Shown piece by piece: positions 25,903 to 34,978 of a stretch of DNA of 64,000 nt. A program made the position numbers and the translations under genes. How positions within the stretch are numbered: position 1 is the stretch's first letter; every line of letters begins with the position of its first letter. The notes under the pieces are model-generated. The model saw only the letters and a list, made by a program, of their open reading frames with translations. It was not told the origin of the DNA and made no database searches. This stretch comes from an uncultured Microbacterium sp. (GTDB taxonomy: Bacteria; Actinomycetota; Actinomycetes; Actinomycetales; Microbacteriaceae): positions 1 to 64,000 of the forward strand of contig NZ_CAMFHZ010000018.1 in the NCBI RefSeq assembly GCF_945952435.1. Direction: 5' to 3'.

Positions 25903-26931
25903 ATGAAGATCGGCATCCTGACCAGCGGCGGCGACTGCCCCGGCCTGAACGCGGTCATCCGCGGCATCGTGCTCAAGGGCACCACGGCGTACGACCTCGA
26001 GTTCGTGGGGATCCGCGACGGCTGGCGCGGAGTGGTCGACGGCGACTTCATGCCGCTCACCCGTCACGAGGTCAAGGGGCTCTCGCGCCAGGGCGGCACG
26101 ATCCTCGGCACCAGCCGCACGAACCCCTACGAGGGACCGCGCGGAGGCGCGGAGAACATCGCGAGGACGCTCGCCGCGCACGGCATCGACGGCATCGTCG
26201 CGATCGGCGGCGAAGGGACGCTCGCCGCGGCGAACCGCCTCGCGAACGACGGGATCAACGTCGTCGGCGTGCCCAAGACCATCGACAACGACCTGCGCGC
26301 CACGGACTACTCGTTCGGGTTCGACACCGCGGTCGGCATCGCGACGGACTGCATGGACCGCCTGCGCACGACAGGCGACTCGCATCAGCGCTGCATGATC
26401 GCCGAGGTCATGGGGCGTCACGTCGGCTGGATCGCGCTGCATGCCGGGATGGCGGCCGGGGCGCACGTCGTCTGCATCCCGGAGGTGCCGATGTCGATCG
26501 AGGAGATCTGCGCCCTCGTGACCAGTGCGGCCGATCGCGGCAGGGCGCCGCTCGTGGTCGTCTCCGAGGGGTTCAAGCTCAAGGGCATGGACCAGGCGTA
26601 CAGCGACAAGGGCCTGGACGCGTTCAACCGGCCGCGCCTCGGCGGCATCAGCGAGATCCTCGCTCCCGAGATCGAGAAGCGCACCGGCATCGAGACCCGG
26701 TCCACGGTGCTCGGTCACATCCAGCGCGGCGGGTCGCCGTCGGCGTTCGACCGCGTGCTCGCGACGCGCCTCGGCCTGCACACCGCCGACGCACTCGTCG
26801 ACGGCGCCTGGGGTCAGATGGTCGCGATGCGCGGCACCGACATCGTCCGCGTTCCCTTCGCCGAGGCGCTCGGAGAGCTGAACACGGTGCCGTTGTCCCG
26901 CTACGAGGAGGCCGCAGCCCTCTTCGGCTGA
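25903..26931 (+). CDS. pfkA: 6-phosphofructokinase (group III, ATP-type residue)
   Basis: A 342-residue phosphofructokinase of glycolysis, converting fructose 6-phosphate to the 1,6-bisphosphate. MKIGILTSGGDCPGLNAVIR opens the protein; IGGEGTLAAA at 101-110 and VPKTIDND at 123-130 form the phosphoryl-donor and catalytic sites. Gly105, in place of the Asp of PPi-dependent enzymes, predicts use of ATP, while Lys125 is the residue of PPi-type and Streptomyces-type enzymes, so it belongs to the group III family. HIQRGGSPSAFDR near 268 completes the substrate site. The TAGGGT near 25843 may be a -10. A terminator separates it from the convergent peptidase gene. Confidence 0.94.
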   Translation: MKIGILTSGGDCPGLNAVIRGIVLKGTTAYDLEFVGIRDGWRGVVDGDFMPLTRHEVKGLSRQGGTILGTSRTNPYEGPRGGAENIARTLAAHGIDGIVAIGGEGTLAAANRLANDGINVVGVPKTIDNDLRATDYSFGFDTAVGIATDCMDRLRTTGDSHQRCMIAEVMGRHVGWIALHAGMAAGAHVVCIPEVPMSIEEICALVTSAADRGRAPLVVVSEGFKLKGMDQAYSDKGLDAFNRPRLGGISEILAPEIEKRTGIETRSTVLGHIQRGGSPSAFDRVLATRLGLHTADALVDGAWGQMVAMRGTDIVRVPFAEALGELNTVPLSRYEEAAALFG

Positions 26932-26947
26932 CGCCCCGGGGATCGAC

Positions 26948-26976
26948 GCGGGCGCCCGTCCTGCACGGGCGGCCGC
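26948..26976. terminator. terminator between pfkA and oligopeptidase gene
   Basis: Arms GCGGGCGCCCGT (26948-26959) and ACGGGCGGCCGC (26965-26976) pair with one mismatch around a five-base loop, in the 53-base gap between two convergent genes. Confidence 0.7.
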
Positions 26977-26984
26977 GTGCGGTC

Positions 26985-29126
26985 TCAGGCCAGGCCGAGC
27001 CGGTCCAGGATCCAGGCGAGCTCGAAGGCGCGCTCGCGCCACGAGTTGTAACGGCCGCTCACGCCGCCGTGCCCGGCGACCATCTCGCACTTCAGCAGGA
27101 CGTCCTCGGAGCCGGCGTCCCGCAGGCGCGCCACCCATTTCGCGGGTTCGACGTACAGCACGCGGGTGTCGTTGAGCGAGGTGACGGCGAGGACCGGGGG
27201 ATAGGCCACCCCGTCGCGCACGTTCTCGTAGGGCGAGTACGACTTCATGTACGCGTAGACCTCGGCGTCGTGCAGAGGATCCCCCCACTCGTCCCACTCG
27301 ATCACGGTGAGCGGCAGGGACGGATCCAGGATGGTCGTGAGCGCGTCGACGAACGGGACCGACGCGAGGATGCCGCTGAACAGGTCCGGAGCGAGATTGG
27401 CGACGGCGCCCATGAGCAGGCCGCCGGCGCTCCCGCCCTCCGCGACCATCCGGTCGGTGGCGGTGATGCCGGAGTCGACGAGGTGGCGTGCCACGGCGAC
27501 GAAGTCGGTGAACGTGTTGGTCTTGCGGGTGAGCTTGCCGTCCTCGTACCACTGGCGGCCCATCTCCCCGCCGCCGCGCACGTGCGCCACCGCGAAGACG
27601 GCGCCGCGGTCCAGCTCGCTCAGCCGCATCGCGGAGAAGCCGGGATCGATCGAGTGCTCGTAGGAGCCGTAGCCGTAGAGGTGCAGCGGGCGCGGTCCTC
27701 CGTCCTCTCCCGGAGTGGGGTCGCCGAAGGAGCGCTTCCACACGAGGGAGATCGGCACGCGGGTCCCGTCCTCGGCCACGGCCCAGTCCCTGCGCTGCCC
27801 GTAGTCGGCGGGGTCGTAACCGCCGAGCACCGGCTGACGCTTGCGCAGGTGGAGGGCACCGGTCGCGAGCTCGAGGTCGTACACGGTGGACGGGGTCACG
27901 AAGGATCCGTAGCCGAGGCGGAGGAACGGGGCGGCCCACTCCGGGTTGCCGCCGAACCCCGCGGAGTACAGCGGTTCGTCGAAGCCGAGCTCCGAGACGG
28001 CGCCCGTCGCGGCGTCGAGCAGCCCGATCCGCTCGAGCCCCTCGAAGCGGTAGGCGACGACGGTCACGTCCCGGAACGCGTCGACGTCGAGCAGACGCCG
28101 GCCGGGGGTGTGCGGCAGCACGACGCGGCGCGGGCCGGAGGGGTCGTCGACGGGGACGGAGACGAGCTCGAAGTCCAACGCGTCCTCGTTGTGCAGGATC
28201 AGCAGCTCGTCGCGCCCGTCGATCACCGCGTGCTCGACCGAGTACTCCACGCCCTCTCGGCGCGGCCACACCACGCGCGGTGGCGCGGTCAGGTCGTCGA
28301 CGTCGACGAGCAGCTCCTCGCTCGTGATCGAGGAGCCGACGCCGATCACGAGAAAGCGGCGGCTGCGCGTGATCCCGGCCCCGAGCCAGAAGCGCTCGTC
28401 GGGCTCGTGGAACAGCTGCACGTCGTCGGCGACGGGCGTGCCGATCCGATGCAGCCAGAGGGTGTCGGGGCGCCACGACTCGTCGACCGTCGTGTAGAGG
28501 ACCGCGGAGCCGTCCGGGGTGAAGAACGCGCCGGACGTGCCGGGGATCTCGTCGGGGAGCGTCTCGCCGGAGACGAGATCGCGCAGGCGCACCGTGTAGC
28601 GCTCGTCGCCCTCGAAGTCCGTCGACCACAGCAGGCGCGTCGCGTCGTCGGAGACGTCGAACGCGCCCATCGCGAAGAACTCGTGCCCGGCGGCCTCGAT
28701 GTTGCCGTCGAGCAGGATCTGCTCCCCGGGAACGGGGACGGCGGGGTCCAGGACCGGCGGTGTCCAGTCGTCCGCAGCCGAGACCGCGGCGCGGCACTGC
28801 AGTCCGTACTGCTGCCCCTCGACCGTGCGCCCGTAATACCACCAGTCGCCGCGGCGGGTCGGCACCGAGAGGTCCGACTCCTGCACGCGCGCCTTGATCT
28901 CGCCGAACAGGGACTCCCGCAAGGGCTCGAGATGCGCCACGCGCGCGTCGGTGTAGGCGTTCTCGGCCTCCAGATGAGCGATCACCTCGGGATCGTCCTT
29001 GGCGCGGAGCCAGTCGTACGGGTCGTCGAACACGTCGCCGTGATGGCGGCGGATCAGCGAGCGCCGAGCGGCGCGGGGCGGTGCGGGAACGACGGGCGAC
29101 GAGGCCGAGGTGGAGACGGTGGTCAC
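26985..29126 (-). CDS. ptrB: S9 family peptidase, oligopeptidase B-like
   Basis: A 713-residue prolyl-oligopeptidase family serine peptidase. The N-terminal part forms the seven-blade propeller (for example YDWLRAKDDPEVIAHLEAEN near residue 38). The C-terminal alpha/beta-hydrolase domain has the nucleophile in EGGSAGGLLMGAVAN (Ser near residue 565), the Asp in SLNDTRVLYVEPAKW near 650 and the His in AGHGGVSGRYNSW near 690. Oligopeptidase B cleaves short peptides after Arg or Lys in the cytosol; the acidic pair in DRMVAEGGSAGG region and overall architecture fit PtrB. No signal peptide is present. The GTG start is six bases after TAGCGT on the minus strand (29133-29138), with GGAGGG between, so leaderless or normal initiation is possible. 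It is divergent from the phosphate transporter. Confidence 0.9.
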   Translation of the reverse strand: MTTVSTSASSPVVPAPPRAARRSLIRRHHGDVFDDPYDWLRAKDDPEVIAHLEAENAYTDARVAHLEPLRESLFGEIKARVQESDLSVPTRRGDWWYYGRTVEGQQYGLQCRAAVSAADDWTPPVLDPAVPVPGEQILLDGNIEAAGHEFFAMGAFDVSDDATRLLWSTDFEGDERYTVRLRDLVSGETLPDEIPGTSGAFFTPDGSAVLYTTVDESWRPDTLWLHRIGTPVADDVQLFHEPDERFWLGAGITRSRRFLVIGVGSSITSEELLVDVDDLTAPPRVVWPRREGVEYSVEHAVIDGRDELLILHNEDALDFELVSVPVDDPSGPRRVVLPHTPGRRLLDVDAFRDVTVVAYRFEGLERIGLLDAATGAVSELGFDEPLYSAGFGGNPEWAAPFLRLGYGSFVTPSTVYDLELATGALHLRKRQPVLGGYDPADYGQRRDWAVAEDGTRVPISLVWKRSFGDPTPGEDGGPRPLHLYGYGSYEHSIDPGFSAMRLSELDRGAVFAVAHVRGGGEMGRQWYEDGKLTRKTNTFTDFVAVARHLVDSGITATDRMVAEGGSAGGLLMGAVANLAPDLFSGILASVPFVDALTTILDPSLPLTVIEWDEWGDPLHDAEVYAYMKSYSPYENVRDGVAYPPVLAVTSLNDTRVLYVEPAKWVARLRDAGSEDVLLKCEMVAGHGGVSGRYNSWRERAFELAWILDRLGLA

Positions 29127-29258
29127 CCCTCCACGCTATCCGAGGTCGAGTTGACCGGCACCGGAGGGGGTGGGAGGATTCTCACGGCCCGTTAACGGAT
29201 GCTGTCTTCCCGGTGAACTCTTCGTTCGCCACGTCTCCTGACTTCCCGAAAGCGAACG

Positions 29259-30575
29259 GTGGAAACCGCAGCCCTCATCGTCGTGCTGGTCATCCTGCTG
29301 GCACTCTTCTTCGACTTCACCAACGGGTTCCACGACACGGCGAACGCCATGGCGACCCCGATCGCGACCGGCGCTCTCAAGCCGAAGGTGGCCGTGCTGC
29401 TCGCAGCAGGCCTCAACCTCGTCGGAGCGTTCCTGTCGACCGAGGTCGCCGCGACCGTGTCCGGCGGCATCGTCCAGGAGGACGAGGCCACCGCCCACCT
29501 GTTCCCGGCGCTGATCTTCGCGGGCCTCATCGGGGCGATCACCTGGAACATGCTGACCTGGCTGCTGGGACTGCCCTCCTCGTCCTCGCACGCGCTCTTC
29601 GGCGGCCTCATCGGCGCCACGCTCGTGGGGGTGGGGGTCGGTGGGATCAACTTCGGCATCGTGCTCTCCAAGGTCGTCCTGCCCGCGCTCATCGCGCCGG
29701 TCACCGCCGGGCTCATCGCCTTCCTGGCGACCAAGCTCGCCTATCTCATCACGCGCCGCTACGACGCGAAGCCCGACGGGCGCAGCGGGTTCCGCTGGGG
29801 ACAGATCTTCACGTCCTCGCTCGTCGCGCTCGCGCACGGCACGAACGATGCGCAGAAGACCATGGGCGTCATCACGCTCGCGCTCATCTCCGTAGGCTGG
29901 CAGGCCAAGGGCGACCACGAGCCGCACATCTGGGTGATCGTCGCCTGCGCCTGCACGATCGCGCTCGGCACCTACCTCGGCGGCTGGCGCATCATCCGGA
30001 CGCTCGGGCGGGGACTCACCGACGTCAAGCCGGCTCAGGGCTTCGCCGCGGAGACCTCCACGGCGGCCACGATCCTCGCCTCCAGCGCGCTGGGCTTCGC
30101 CCTGTCGACCACGCAGGTCGCCTCCGGCTCGGTCATCGGCTCCGGTCTCGGTCGACGCGGATCCACGGTCCGCTGGCGCACGGCAGGGCGCATCGCGATC
30201 GGCTGGGTCCTCACTCTCCCCGCGGCGGCGATCGTGGGCGCGCTCGCCGCGCTCATCGTGCGCATCGGGTCCGGCTGGGGAGTGCTCGTCGACGCGGTCC
30301 TCGCGATCGCGATCATCGTCGGCCTCTTCCTGCGGTCGCGGCGCAACGCGGTCACCGCGAACAACGCCTTCAGCGAGGTCGCCGACTCCGGGCGCGCGAT
30401 CGACGTGCCGGATGCCCCGCCGCTCACGCCCCGGCAGGAACGCGCCCTTCGGGCCCGTGAACGGGCCAAGGCCAAGGAGAAGGCGAAGAGCGAGAAGCAG
30501 TCGAAGAAGTCCGGCACCCCCACGAAGCCCTCGACCGTGGTCGAGTCCGAGACGTCGTCGGAGGGCGGGCGATGA
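29259..30575 (+). CDS. pit: inorganic phosphate transporter, PiT family
   Basis: A 438-residue integral membrane phosphate transporter. The two duplicated signature motifs of the PiT/PHO-4 family are FTNGFHDTANAMATPIATGA near residue 19 and ALAHGTNDAQKTMGVITLAL near 191, and SSSHALFGGLIGATLVG near 110 is also typical. About ten helices are predicted. It imports phosphate, probably as a metal-phosphate complex with protons. The C-terminal tail of about 60 residues is strongly charged (RARERAKAKEKAKSEKQSKK) and cytosolic. The start is GTG at 29259. The stop overlaps the ATG of a small membrane protein, so the two are co-translated. Confidence 0.93.
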   Translation: METAALIVVLVILLALFFDFTNGFHDTANAMATPIATGALKPKVAVLLAAGLNLVGAFLSTEVAATVSGGIVQEDEATAHLFPALIFAGLIGAITWNMLTWLLGLPSSSSHALFGGLIGATLVGVGVGGINFGIVLSKVVLPALIAPVTAGLIAFLATKLAYLITRRYDAKPDGRSGFRWGQIFTSSLVALAHGTNDAQKTMGVITLALISVGWQAKGDHEPHIWVIVACACTIALGTYLGGWRIIRTLGRGLTDVKPAQGFAAETSTAATILASSALGFALSTTQVASGSVIGSGLGRRGSTVRWRTAGRIAIGWVLTLPAAAIVGALAALIVRIGSGWGVLVDAVLAIAIIVGLFLRSRRNAVTANNAFSEVADSGRAIDVPDAPPLTPRQERALRARERAKAKEKAKSEKQSKKSGTPTKPSTVVESETSSEGGR

Positions 30576-30904
30576 ACGTCGTGATCAACTGGCTCGCGTT
30601 CTTCCAGGTGCTCGGCGCGGCGCTGATCGGCACCGTCGTCGTCGTCGGCTTCTACGCCCTGGGCCTGCGCATGCTCGTGCGCGCGGGCAGGGTGCCCGTC
30701 GTGACCCCGGCCGAGTTCACCGATGCGATCACCGTGATCAGCGAGAAGGAGGCGAAGCGGGCGGCGAAGGCGGCGGCCAAGGCCGCGCGGAAGAGCCCGC
30801 TCAGCGAGGCGCAGAAGACGCTGGCCCTGCTCGCCGCGTTCGGCTGCTTCGCCCTGTGCGCTCTCGCGGTCCTCGGTGGCATCCTCCTCATCGTCGTCAA
30901 GTAG
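30572..30904 (+). CDS. small two-helix membrane protein coupled to the phosphate transporter
   Basis: A 110-residue protein with an N-terminal membrane helix (about 5-32, FFQVLGAALIGTVVVVGFYA), a hydrophilic middle with KEAKRAAKAAAKAARKS, and a C-terminal helix (about 83-107). The ATG overlaps the pit stop by four bases. A similar small gene behind pit recurs in actinobacteria, so a role in assembly or control of the transporter is plausible, but nothing in the sequence proves it. Function unknown. Confidence 0.78.
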   Translation: MNVVINWLAFFQVLGAALIGTVVVVGFYALGLRMLVRAGRVPVVTPAEFTDAITVISEKEAKRAAKAAAKAARKSPLSEAQKTLALLAAFGCFALCALAVLGGILLIVVK

Positions 30905-30976
30905 CGGTCTCGGCGGGCGCGTCGTCGTGGCGCTCGCGGCGGCGGGGAGGTCGGCGCCCGCAGGTAGCCTGACGGC

Positions 30977-31897
30977 ATGACAGCTCCGCAGCCCGACGTG
31001 CCGCGCTTCGGCCGGTACGCCTCGCCGACGCACACTCTCGTGCACCTCAGCGACCCGCATCTGCTCGCGGGCGGTGCCGCGCTCGGCGGTCGCTTCGACG
31101 TGGATCGGACGCTCGCGCAGACGCTCGCGGCGATCGAGAGCGCGGCGGCCCGTCCGGACGCGATCGTCGTGACGGGCGACCTGGCCGACCTGGGCGAGCC
31201 GGACGCATACCGTCGCCTGCGTGACGCCGTCGAGCCCGTCGCGGCGCGCATGGGCGCCCCGGTCATCTGGGTCGCCGGCAATCACGACGAGCGCCCCGCG
31301 CTGCGCGAGCACCTCCTCGGCGCGGCGCCGAGCGAGGAGCCGGTGACCGGGGTCTGGGATCTGAACGGGCTGAGGCTCATCGCGCTCGATTCGACCGTGC
31401 CGGGCTGGCATCACGGCGACCTCGACGCCGCCCAGCTGGCATGGCTCGCGGAGGAGCTGCGCGATCCGGCCCCGCACGGCACGCTGCTGGCCCTGCACCA
31501 CCCTCCCGTGCCGAGCCACATCCCGTTCTTCGACATCCTCGAGCTGCGGCACCAGGACGAGCTCGCGGCCGTGCTGCGCGGATCCGACGTCCGCGGCATC
31601 CTCGCCGGGCACCTGCACTATTCGCTGCACGGGACGTTCGCCGGGATTCCGGTGAGCGTCGCCTCGGCCACCTGTTACACGATGGACGTCGCGGTCCCCG
31701 GCGACCGCGTGAACGGGATGGACGCCGCCCAGTCGTTCCAGCTCGTGCACGTGCGACCGGAGGGGATCACGCACACCGTGGTTCCCGTCGTGGATGCGGA
31801 CCCGGTGCAGACCTTCAGCCCCGAGTGGGTGGCGCGGATGGCGGCCCTGAGCCCCGAGGAACGTCTGGAGGCGTTCTCCCGCAAGACGGCGGTGTGA
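30977..31897 (+). CDS. calcineurin-like phosphodiesterase (CpdA-like)
   Basis: A 306-residue metallophosphoesterase. All five metal-binding motifs of the fold are seen: LVHLSDPHLLAGG near residue 19, VVTGDLADLGEP near 65, VAGNHDERPAL near 97, LALHHPPVPSH near 174 and ILAGHLHYSLHG near 210. Relatives include 3',5'-cyclic nucleotide phosphodiesterases (CpdA, Rv0805) and other phosphodiesterases; the actual substrate is not evident. No signal peptide is present. The ATG is six bases after TAGCCT (30965-30970) with no ribosome site, so the mRNA is probably leaderless. Located between the phosphate transporter pair and aspA. Confidence 0.85.
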   Translation: MTAPQPDVPRFGRYASPTHTLVHLSDPHLLAGGAALGGRFDVDRTLAQTLAAIESAAARPDAIVVTGDLADLGEPDAYRRLRDAVEPVAARMGAPVIWVAGNHDERPALREHLLGAAPSEEPVTGVWDLNGLRLIALDSTVPGWHHGDLDAAQLAWLAEELRDPAPHGTLLALHHPPVPSHIPFFDILELRHQDELAAVLRGSDVRGILAGHLHYSLHGTFAGIPVSVASATCYTMDVAVPGDRVNGMDAAQSFQLVHVRPEGITHTVVPVVDADPVQTFSPEWVARMAALSPEERLEAFSRKTAV

Positions 31898-31961
31898 TCG
31901 ACGCCGGGTAGGATGGGAGCATCCCCCTTCCCTGTTCGCCATCACCCACGAGGATGTGTCC

Positions 31962-33425
31962 ATGGCCGCTGTCGCGACTGCCACGACCCGAACCGAAACC
32001 GACTCCCTGGGAAGCAAGGAGATCCCGGCCGACGCGTACTGGGGGATCCATACGCTCCGCGCCGCCGAGAACTTCCCCATCACCAAGCGCCCGATCTCGG
32101 TCTATCCCGAGCTCATCGAGGCGCTCGCGATGGTGAAGCAGGCGAGCGCCCGCGCGAACAAGGAGATCGGGGTCCTCGACCCGGAGAAGGCCGATCTCAT
32201 CGACGCCGCGGCGCAGCGCGTCATCGACGGAGAATTCCACGATGAGTTCATCGTCGGCGTGATCCAGGGCGGTGCCGGCACCTCGACGAACATGAACGCG
32301 AACGAGGTCATCACCAACATCGCGCTCGAGATGGCGGGCCGGGAGAAGGGCGACTACGCGTTCCTCTCGCCGATCGACCACACCAACCGCAGCCAGTCCA
32401 CCAACGACGTGTACCCGACGGCGATCAAGATCGGCCTGTCGCTCAACCTGCGCTCCCTGCTCGACGAGCTGGATCTGCTGCGCCTCGCCTTCCTCGCCAA
32501 GGCCCGCGAGTTCCACGACGTGCTCAAGGTCGGCCGCACGCAGCTGCAGGACGCCGTGCCGATGACGCTCGGCCAGGAGTTCCACGGCTTCGCCTCGACG
32601 CTCGGCTACGACCACACGCGGCTCACCGAGAACGCCTGGCTCATGTACGAGATCAACATGGGGGCGACGGCCATCGGCACGGGCATCACGACGCACCCCG
32701 GTTACGCACCGGCCGTGCTGCGCCACCTCCGTGAGATCTCCGGCCTCGACCTCGCCACGGCGAGCGACCTCGTCGAGGCGACGAGCGACACCGGATCCTT
32801 CATGTCGTTCTCCTCGTCGCTCAAGCGCAACGCGATGAAGCTCTCGAAGATCTGCAACGACCTCCGCCTGCTCTCGTCGGGTCCGCAGGCAGGGCTCGGC
32901 GAGATCAACCTGCCCGCGATGCAGGCCGGCTCCAGCATCATGCCGGGCAAGGTCAACCCGGTGATCCCCGAGGTCGTCAACCAGGTCGCGTTCGCGGTCG
33001 CGGGCGCCGACATGACCGTCACGATGGCGGCGGAGGCGGGGCAGCTGCAGCTGAACGCCTTCGAGCCCGTCATCGCGCACTCGATCTTCCAGTCGATCAC
33101 GTGGATGCGTCAGGCCATGTGGACCCTGCGCGTGAACTGCGTCGACGGCATCACTGCCAACCGGGACCGTCTGGGTGCGATGGTCGGCTCCTCGGTCGGC
33201 GTGATCACGGCCCTGACGCCGTTCATCGGCTACGCCGCATCGGCCGCGCTCGCCAAGACGGCCCTCCTGACCAACCGCAGCGTCGCCGACCTCGTCGTCG
33301 AAGCAGGGCTCATGTCCCGCGAGGAGGTCGTGAAGCAGCTGTCGCCCGCCCGCCTGTCCGGCCTGGAGACGGTGACCGCGGCGATCCCGGTGATCCCGAC
33401 GAAGGATCCCGACGCCGGGGCCTGA
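31962..33425 (+). CDS. aspA: aspartate ammonia-lyase
   Basis: A 487-residue member of the fumarase/aspartase superfamily. It interconverts aspartate and fumarate plus ammonia. SLGSKEIPADAYWGIHTLRA near residue 12 is aspartase-type, GGAGTSTNMNANEVITNIAL near 108 and the catalytic loop GSSIMPGKVNPVIPEVVNQV near 325 are superfamily signatures. The superfamily also contains fumarase C, but the N-terminus and length favour AspA. The ATG at 31962 is preferred to the GTG at 31956 because GAGG (31950-31953) is eight bases before the ATG and only two before the GTG. A TAGGAT sequence near 31911 may be the -10. A terminator follows. Confidence 0.9.
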   Translation: MAAVATATTRTETDSLGSKEIPADAYWGIHTLRAAENFPITKRPISVYPELIEALAMVKQASARANKEIGVLDPEKADLIDAAAQRVIDGEFHDEFIVGVIQGGAGTSTNMNANEVITNIALEMAGREKGDYAFLSPIDHTNRSQSTNDVYPTAIKIGLSLNLRSLLDELDLLRLAFLAKAREFHDVLKVGRTQLQDAVPMTLGQEFHGFASTLGYDHTRLTENAWLMYEINMGATAIGTGITTHPGYAPAVLRHLREISGLDLATASDLVEATSDTGSFMSFSSSLKRNAMKLSKICNDLRLLSSGPQAGLGEINLPAMQAGSSIMPGKVNPVIPEVVNQVAFAVAGADMTVTMAAEAGQLQLNAFEPVIAHSIFQSITWMRQAMWTLRVNCVDGITANRDRLGAMVGSSVGVITALTPFIGYAASAALAKTALLTNRSVADLVVEAGLMSREEVVKQLSPARLSGLETVTAAIPVIPTKDPDAGA

Positions 33426-33434
33426 CTCGGCTTC

Positions 33435-33467
33435 GAAGGCCCGTCGTCCTGCGGACGGCGGGCCTTC
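33435..33467 (+). terminator. terminator after aspA
   Basis: Arms GAAGGCCCGTCGTCC (33435-33449) and GGACGGCGGGCCTTC (33453-33467) pair over 15 positions, one of them a G-U wobble in RNA, around a three-base loop, 10 bases after the aspA stop. Confidence 0.85.
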
Positions 33468-33509
33468 GGCATACCCTCTCCGGACCTCGCGGGCCTTAGG
33501 CTCGAGGCC

Positions 33510-34778
33510 ATGAGCTTCGGAGGACCCGCCGATCCGGCGGCACAGCGCCCGGGCGCGCAGCCGTCGCCCGCCGTTCCGCCTGCGGTGAGCGGGTTTCCGG
33601 CCCCTGTGTACGGCTCGATGCTCGCGCAGCGTCCGTCGCAGCACGAGACGGACGCCTCGGGACGATACTCCCCGCCGGCCCCGGCGGCCGTCGTCCCGCC
33701 CCTCCCCGTGCCCTCCGCGAAGGGACGGCACGCGATCGTCTGGGTCTTCGGGGTGCTCGGATTCGCGCTCATCGGCCTCGTCGCGTACTTCGTCGAGGCG
33801 CTCGGGCCGGCGGCGTCGGCGATCGGCATGGTCCTCGCCCTCGTGCCGCTCGCGATCGTCTTCCTCGGCGTCTTCTTCATCGACCGATGGGAGCCCGAGC
33901 CGCGGTCCCTCGTGGCGTTCGCCATCGCCTGGGGGGCCATCGCCTCGGTCGGGATCGCTCTCCTCGTGGACCTGCTCCTGACCTTCCTGGCGGGTCGTCG
34001 GCCGGAGGCGCTGGTCGCCGTGATCCAGGCGCCGATCGTCGAGGAAGGGGCGAAGGGCCTGGGCGTCCTTCTCGTCTTCCTCATGGCGCGTCGCGCGTTC
34101 GACGGACCGGTCGACGGGGTCGTCTACGGGGCGCTGATCGGTGCGGGCTTCGCCTTCACCGAGAACATCCAGTACTTCGCGATCAGCCTCATCGAAGGCG
34201 GAGCGGAGAACCTGACGGTCACGTTCGTGCTGCGCGGACTCATGTCGCCGTTCGCGCATGCGATGTTCACCTCGGTGACGGGCTTCGCGATCGGCCTCGC
34301 CGCGCGACGCGGTGCGTCCGCCGCGCGGGCGGCGGGAGCCGGGGCGATCGGGCTGGTCGGCGCCATCGCCCTGCATGCGCTGTGGAACGGGTCGAGCGAG
34401 TTCGGCGACTTCTTCGTGCTCTACCTGGTGCTCCAGGTTCCGCTCTTCATCGGCTTCATCGTCGCGATCATCCTGCTGCGCAACGAGGAGGTGCGGCTCA
34501 CCTATGCCCGCCTGGGCGACTACGCCGCGGCGGGCTGGTTCACGCCGCAGGAGGTGGGCATGCTCGCGACACCCTCCGGACGTCGTGCCGGACTTCGGTG
34601 GGCCGCGACGTTGCGCGGCGATCGCCGCCCGATCATGCGCGGGTTCATCAAGGATGCGACCACGCTCGCCGCGGTCCGGCAGCGGATCATCACCGGACGT
34701 GATCCCCGCGCCGTTCAGGACGAGCAGGCGCTCCTGATGCGCACGCACGCGGCCCGGGATGCGCTCCTCGCCGTCTGA
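33510..34778 (+). CDS. PrsW family intramembrane metalloprotease
   Basis: A 422-residue membrane protein. After about 75 Pro-rich cytosolic residues, eight or so hydrophobic helices follow. The PrsW family motifs are present: EEGAKGLGVLLVF near residue 178 (EExxK), the FAFTENIQYF segment near 215 and FAHAMFTSVTGFAIG near 249, whose His should help bind the metal. PrsW in Bacillus cuts the anti-sigma factor RsiW at site 1, but most actinobacterial homologues have no known target and no anti-sigma gene lies here. The C-terminal 95 residues are soluble. The ATG lies seven bases after TAGGCT (33497-33502). A 51-base hairpin ends the unit. Confidence 0.85.
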   Translation: MSFGGPADPAAQRPGAQPSPAVPPAVSGFPAPVYGSMLAQRPSQHETDASGRYSPPAPAAVVPPLPVPSAKGRHAIVWVFGVLGFALIGLVAYFVEALGPAASAIGMVLALVPLAIVFLGVFFIDRWEPEPRSLVAFAIAWGAIASVGIALLVDLLLTFLAGRRPEALVAVIQAPIVEEGAKGLGVLLVFLMARRAFDGPVDGVVYGALIGAGFAFTENIQYFAISLIEGGAENLTVTFVLRGLMSPFAHAMFTSVTGFAIGLAARRGASAARAAGAGAIGLVGAIALHALWNGSSEFGDFFVLYLVLQVPLFIGFIVAIILLRNEEVRLTYARLGDYAAAGWFTPQEVGMLATPSGRRAGLRWAATLRGDRRPIMRGFIKDATTLAAVRQRIITGRDPRAVQDEQALLMRTHAARDALLAV

Positions 34779-34806
34779 ACGGGGCCGGACACCCGCCCCG
34801 GACAAG

Positions 34807-34857
34807 ACTCAGCGCCCGGTGCTGCGGCGATGCCTGCAAGTCCTCCGGGCGCTGAGT
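34807..34857 (+). terminator. terminator after the PrsW gene
   Basis: Arms ACTCAGCGCCCGG (34807-34819) and CCGGGCGCTGAGT (34845-34857) are a perfect 13-bp inverted repeat with a 25-base loop. The following 120 bases up to the FKBP gene hold no feature I can name. Confidence 0.75.
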
Positions 34858-34978
34858 TGATCTGTCCTCAGAGTGCACCCGCCGCGGGATGATGTCAAGG
34901 CTCCGATCGGATCGGGTGTTCGCCGTCGGCACAGCGATCACGTTGACCGCGACGACGAGGGTCGGGTTGGATAAGAGC

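Noticed and set aside
25651..29195. Very long open frames (over 1000 codons) on both strands opposite or out of frame with pfkA and the oligopeptidase gene
   Set aside because: They run across recognised genes on the other strand, have Arg/Ala/Gly-rich low-complexity translations and match no family; they are by-products of very high GC content.
29187..29232. Possible PhoP-type direct repeats (11-base spacing) upstream of the phosphate transporter
   Set aside because: Only one unit (GTTCGCC) resembles the actinobacterial consensus GTTCACC; the others match poorly, so the pattern is not convincing.
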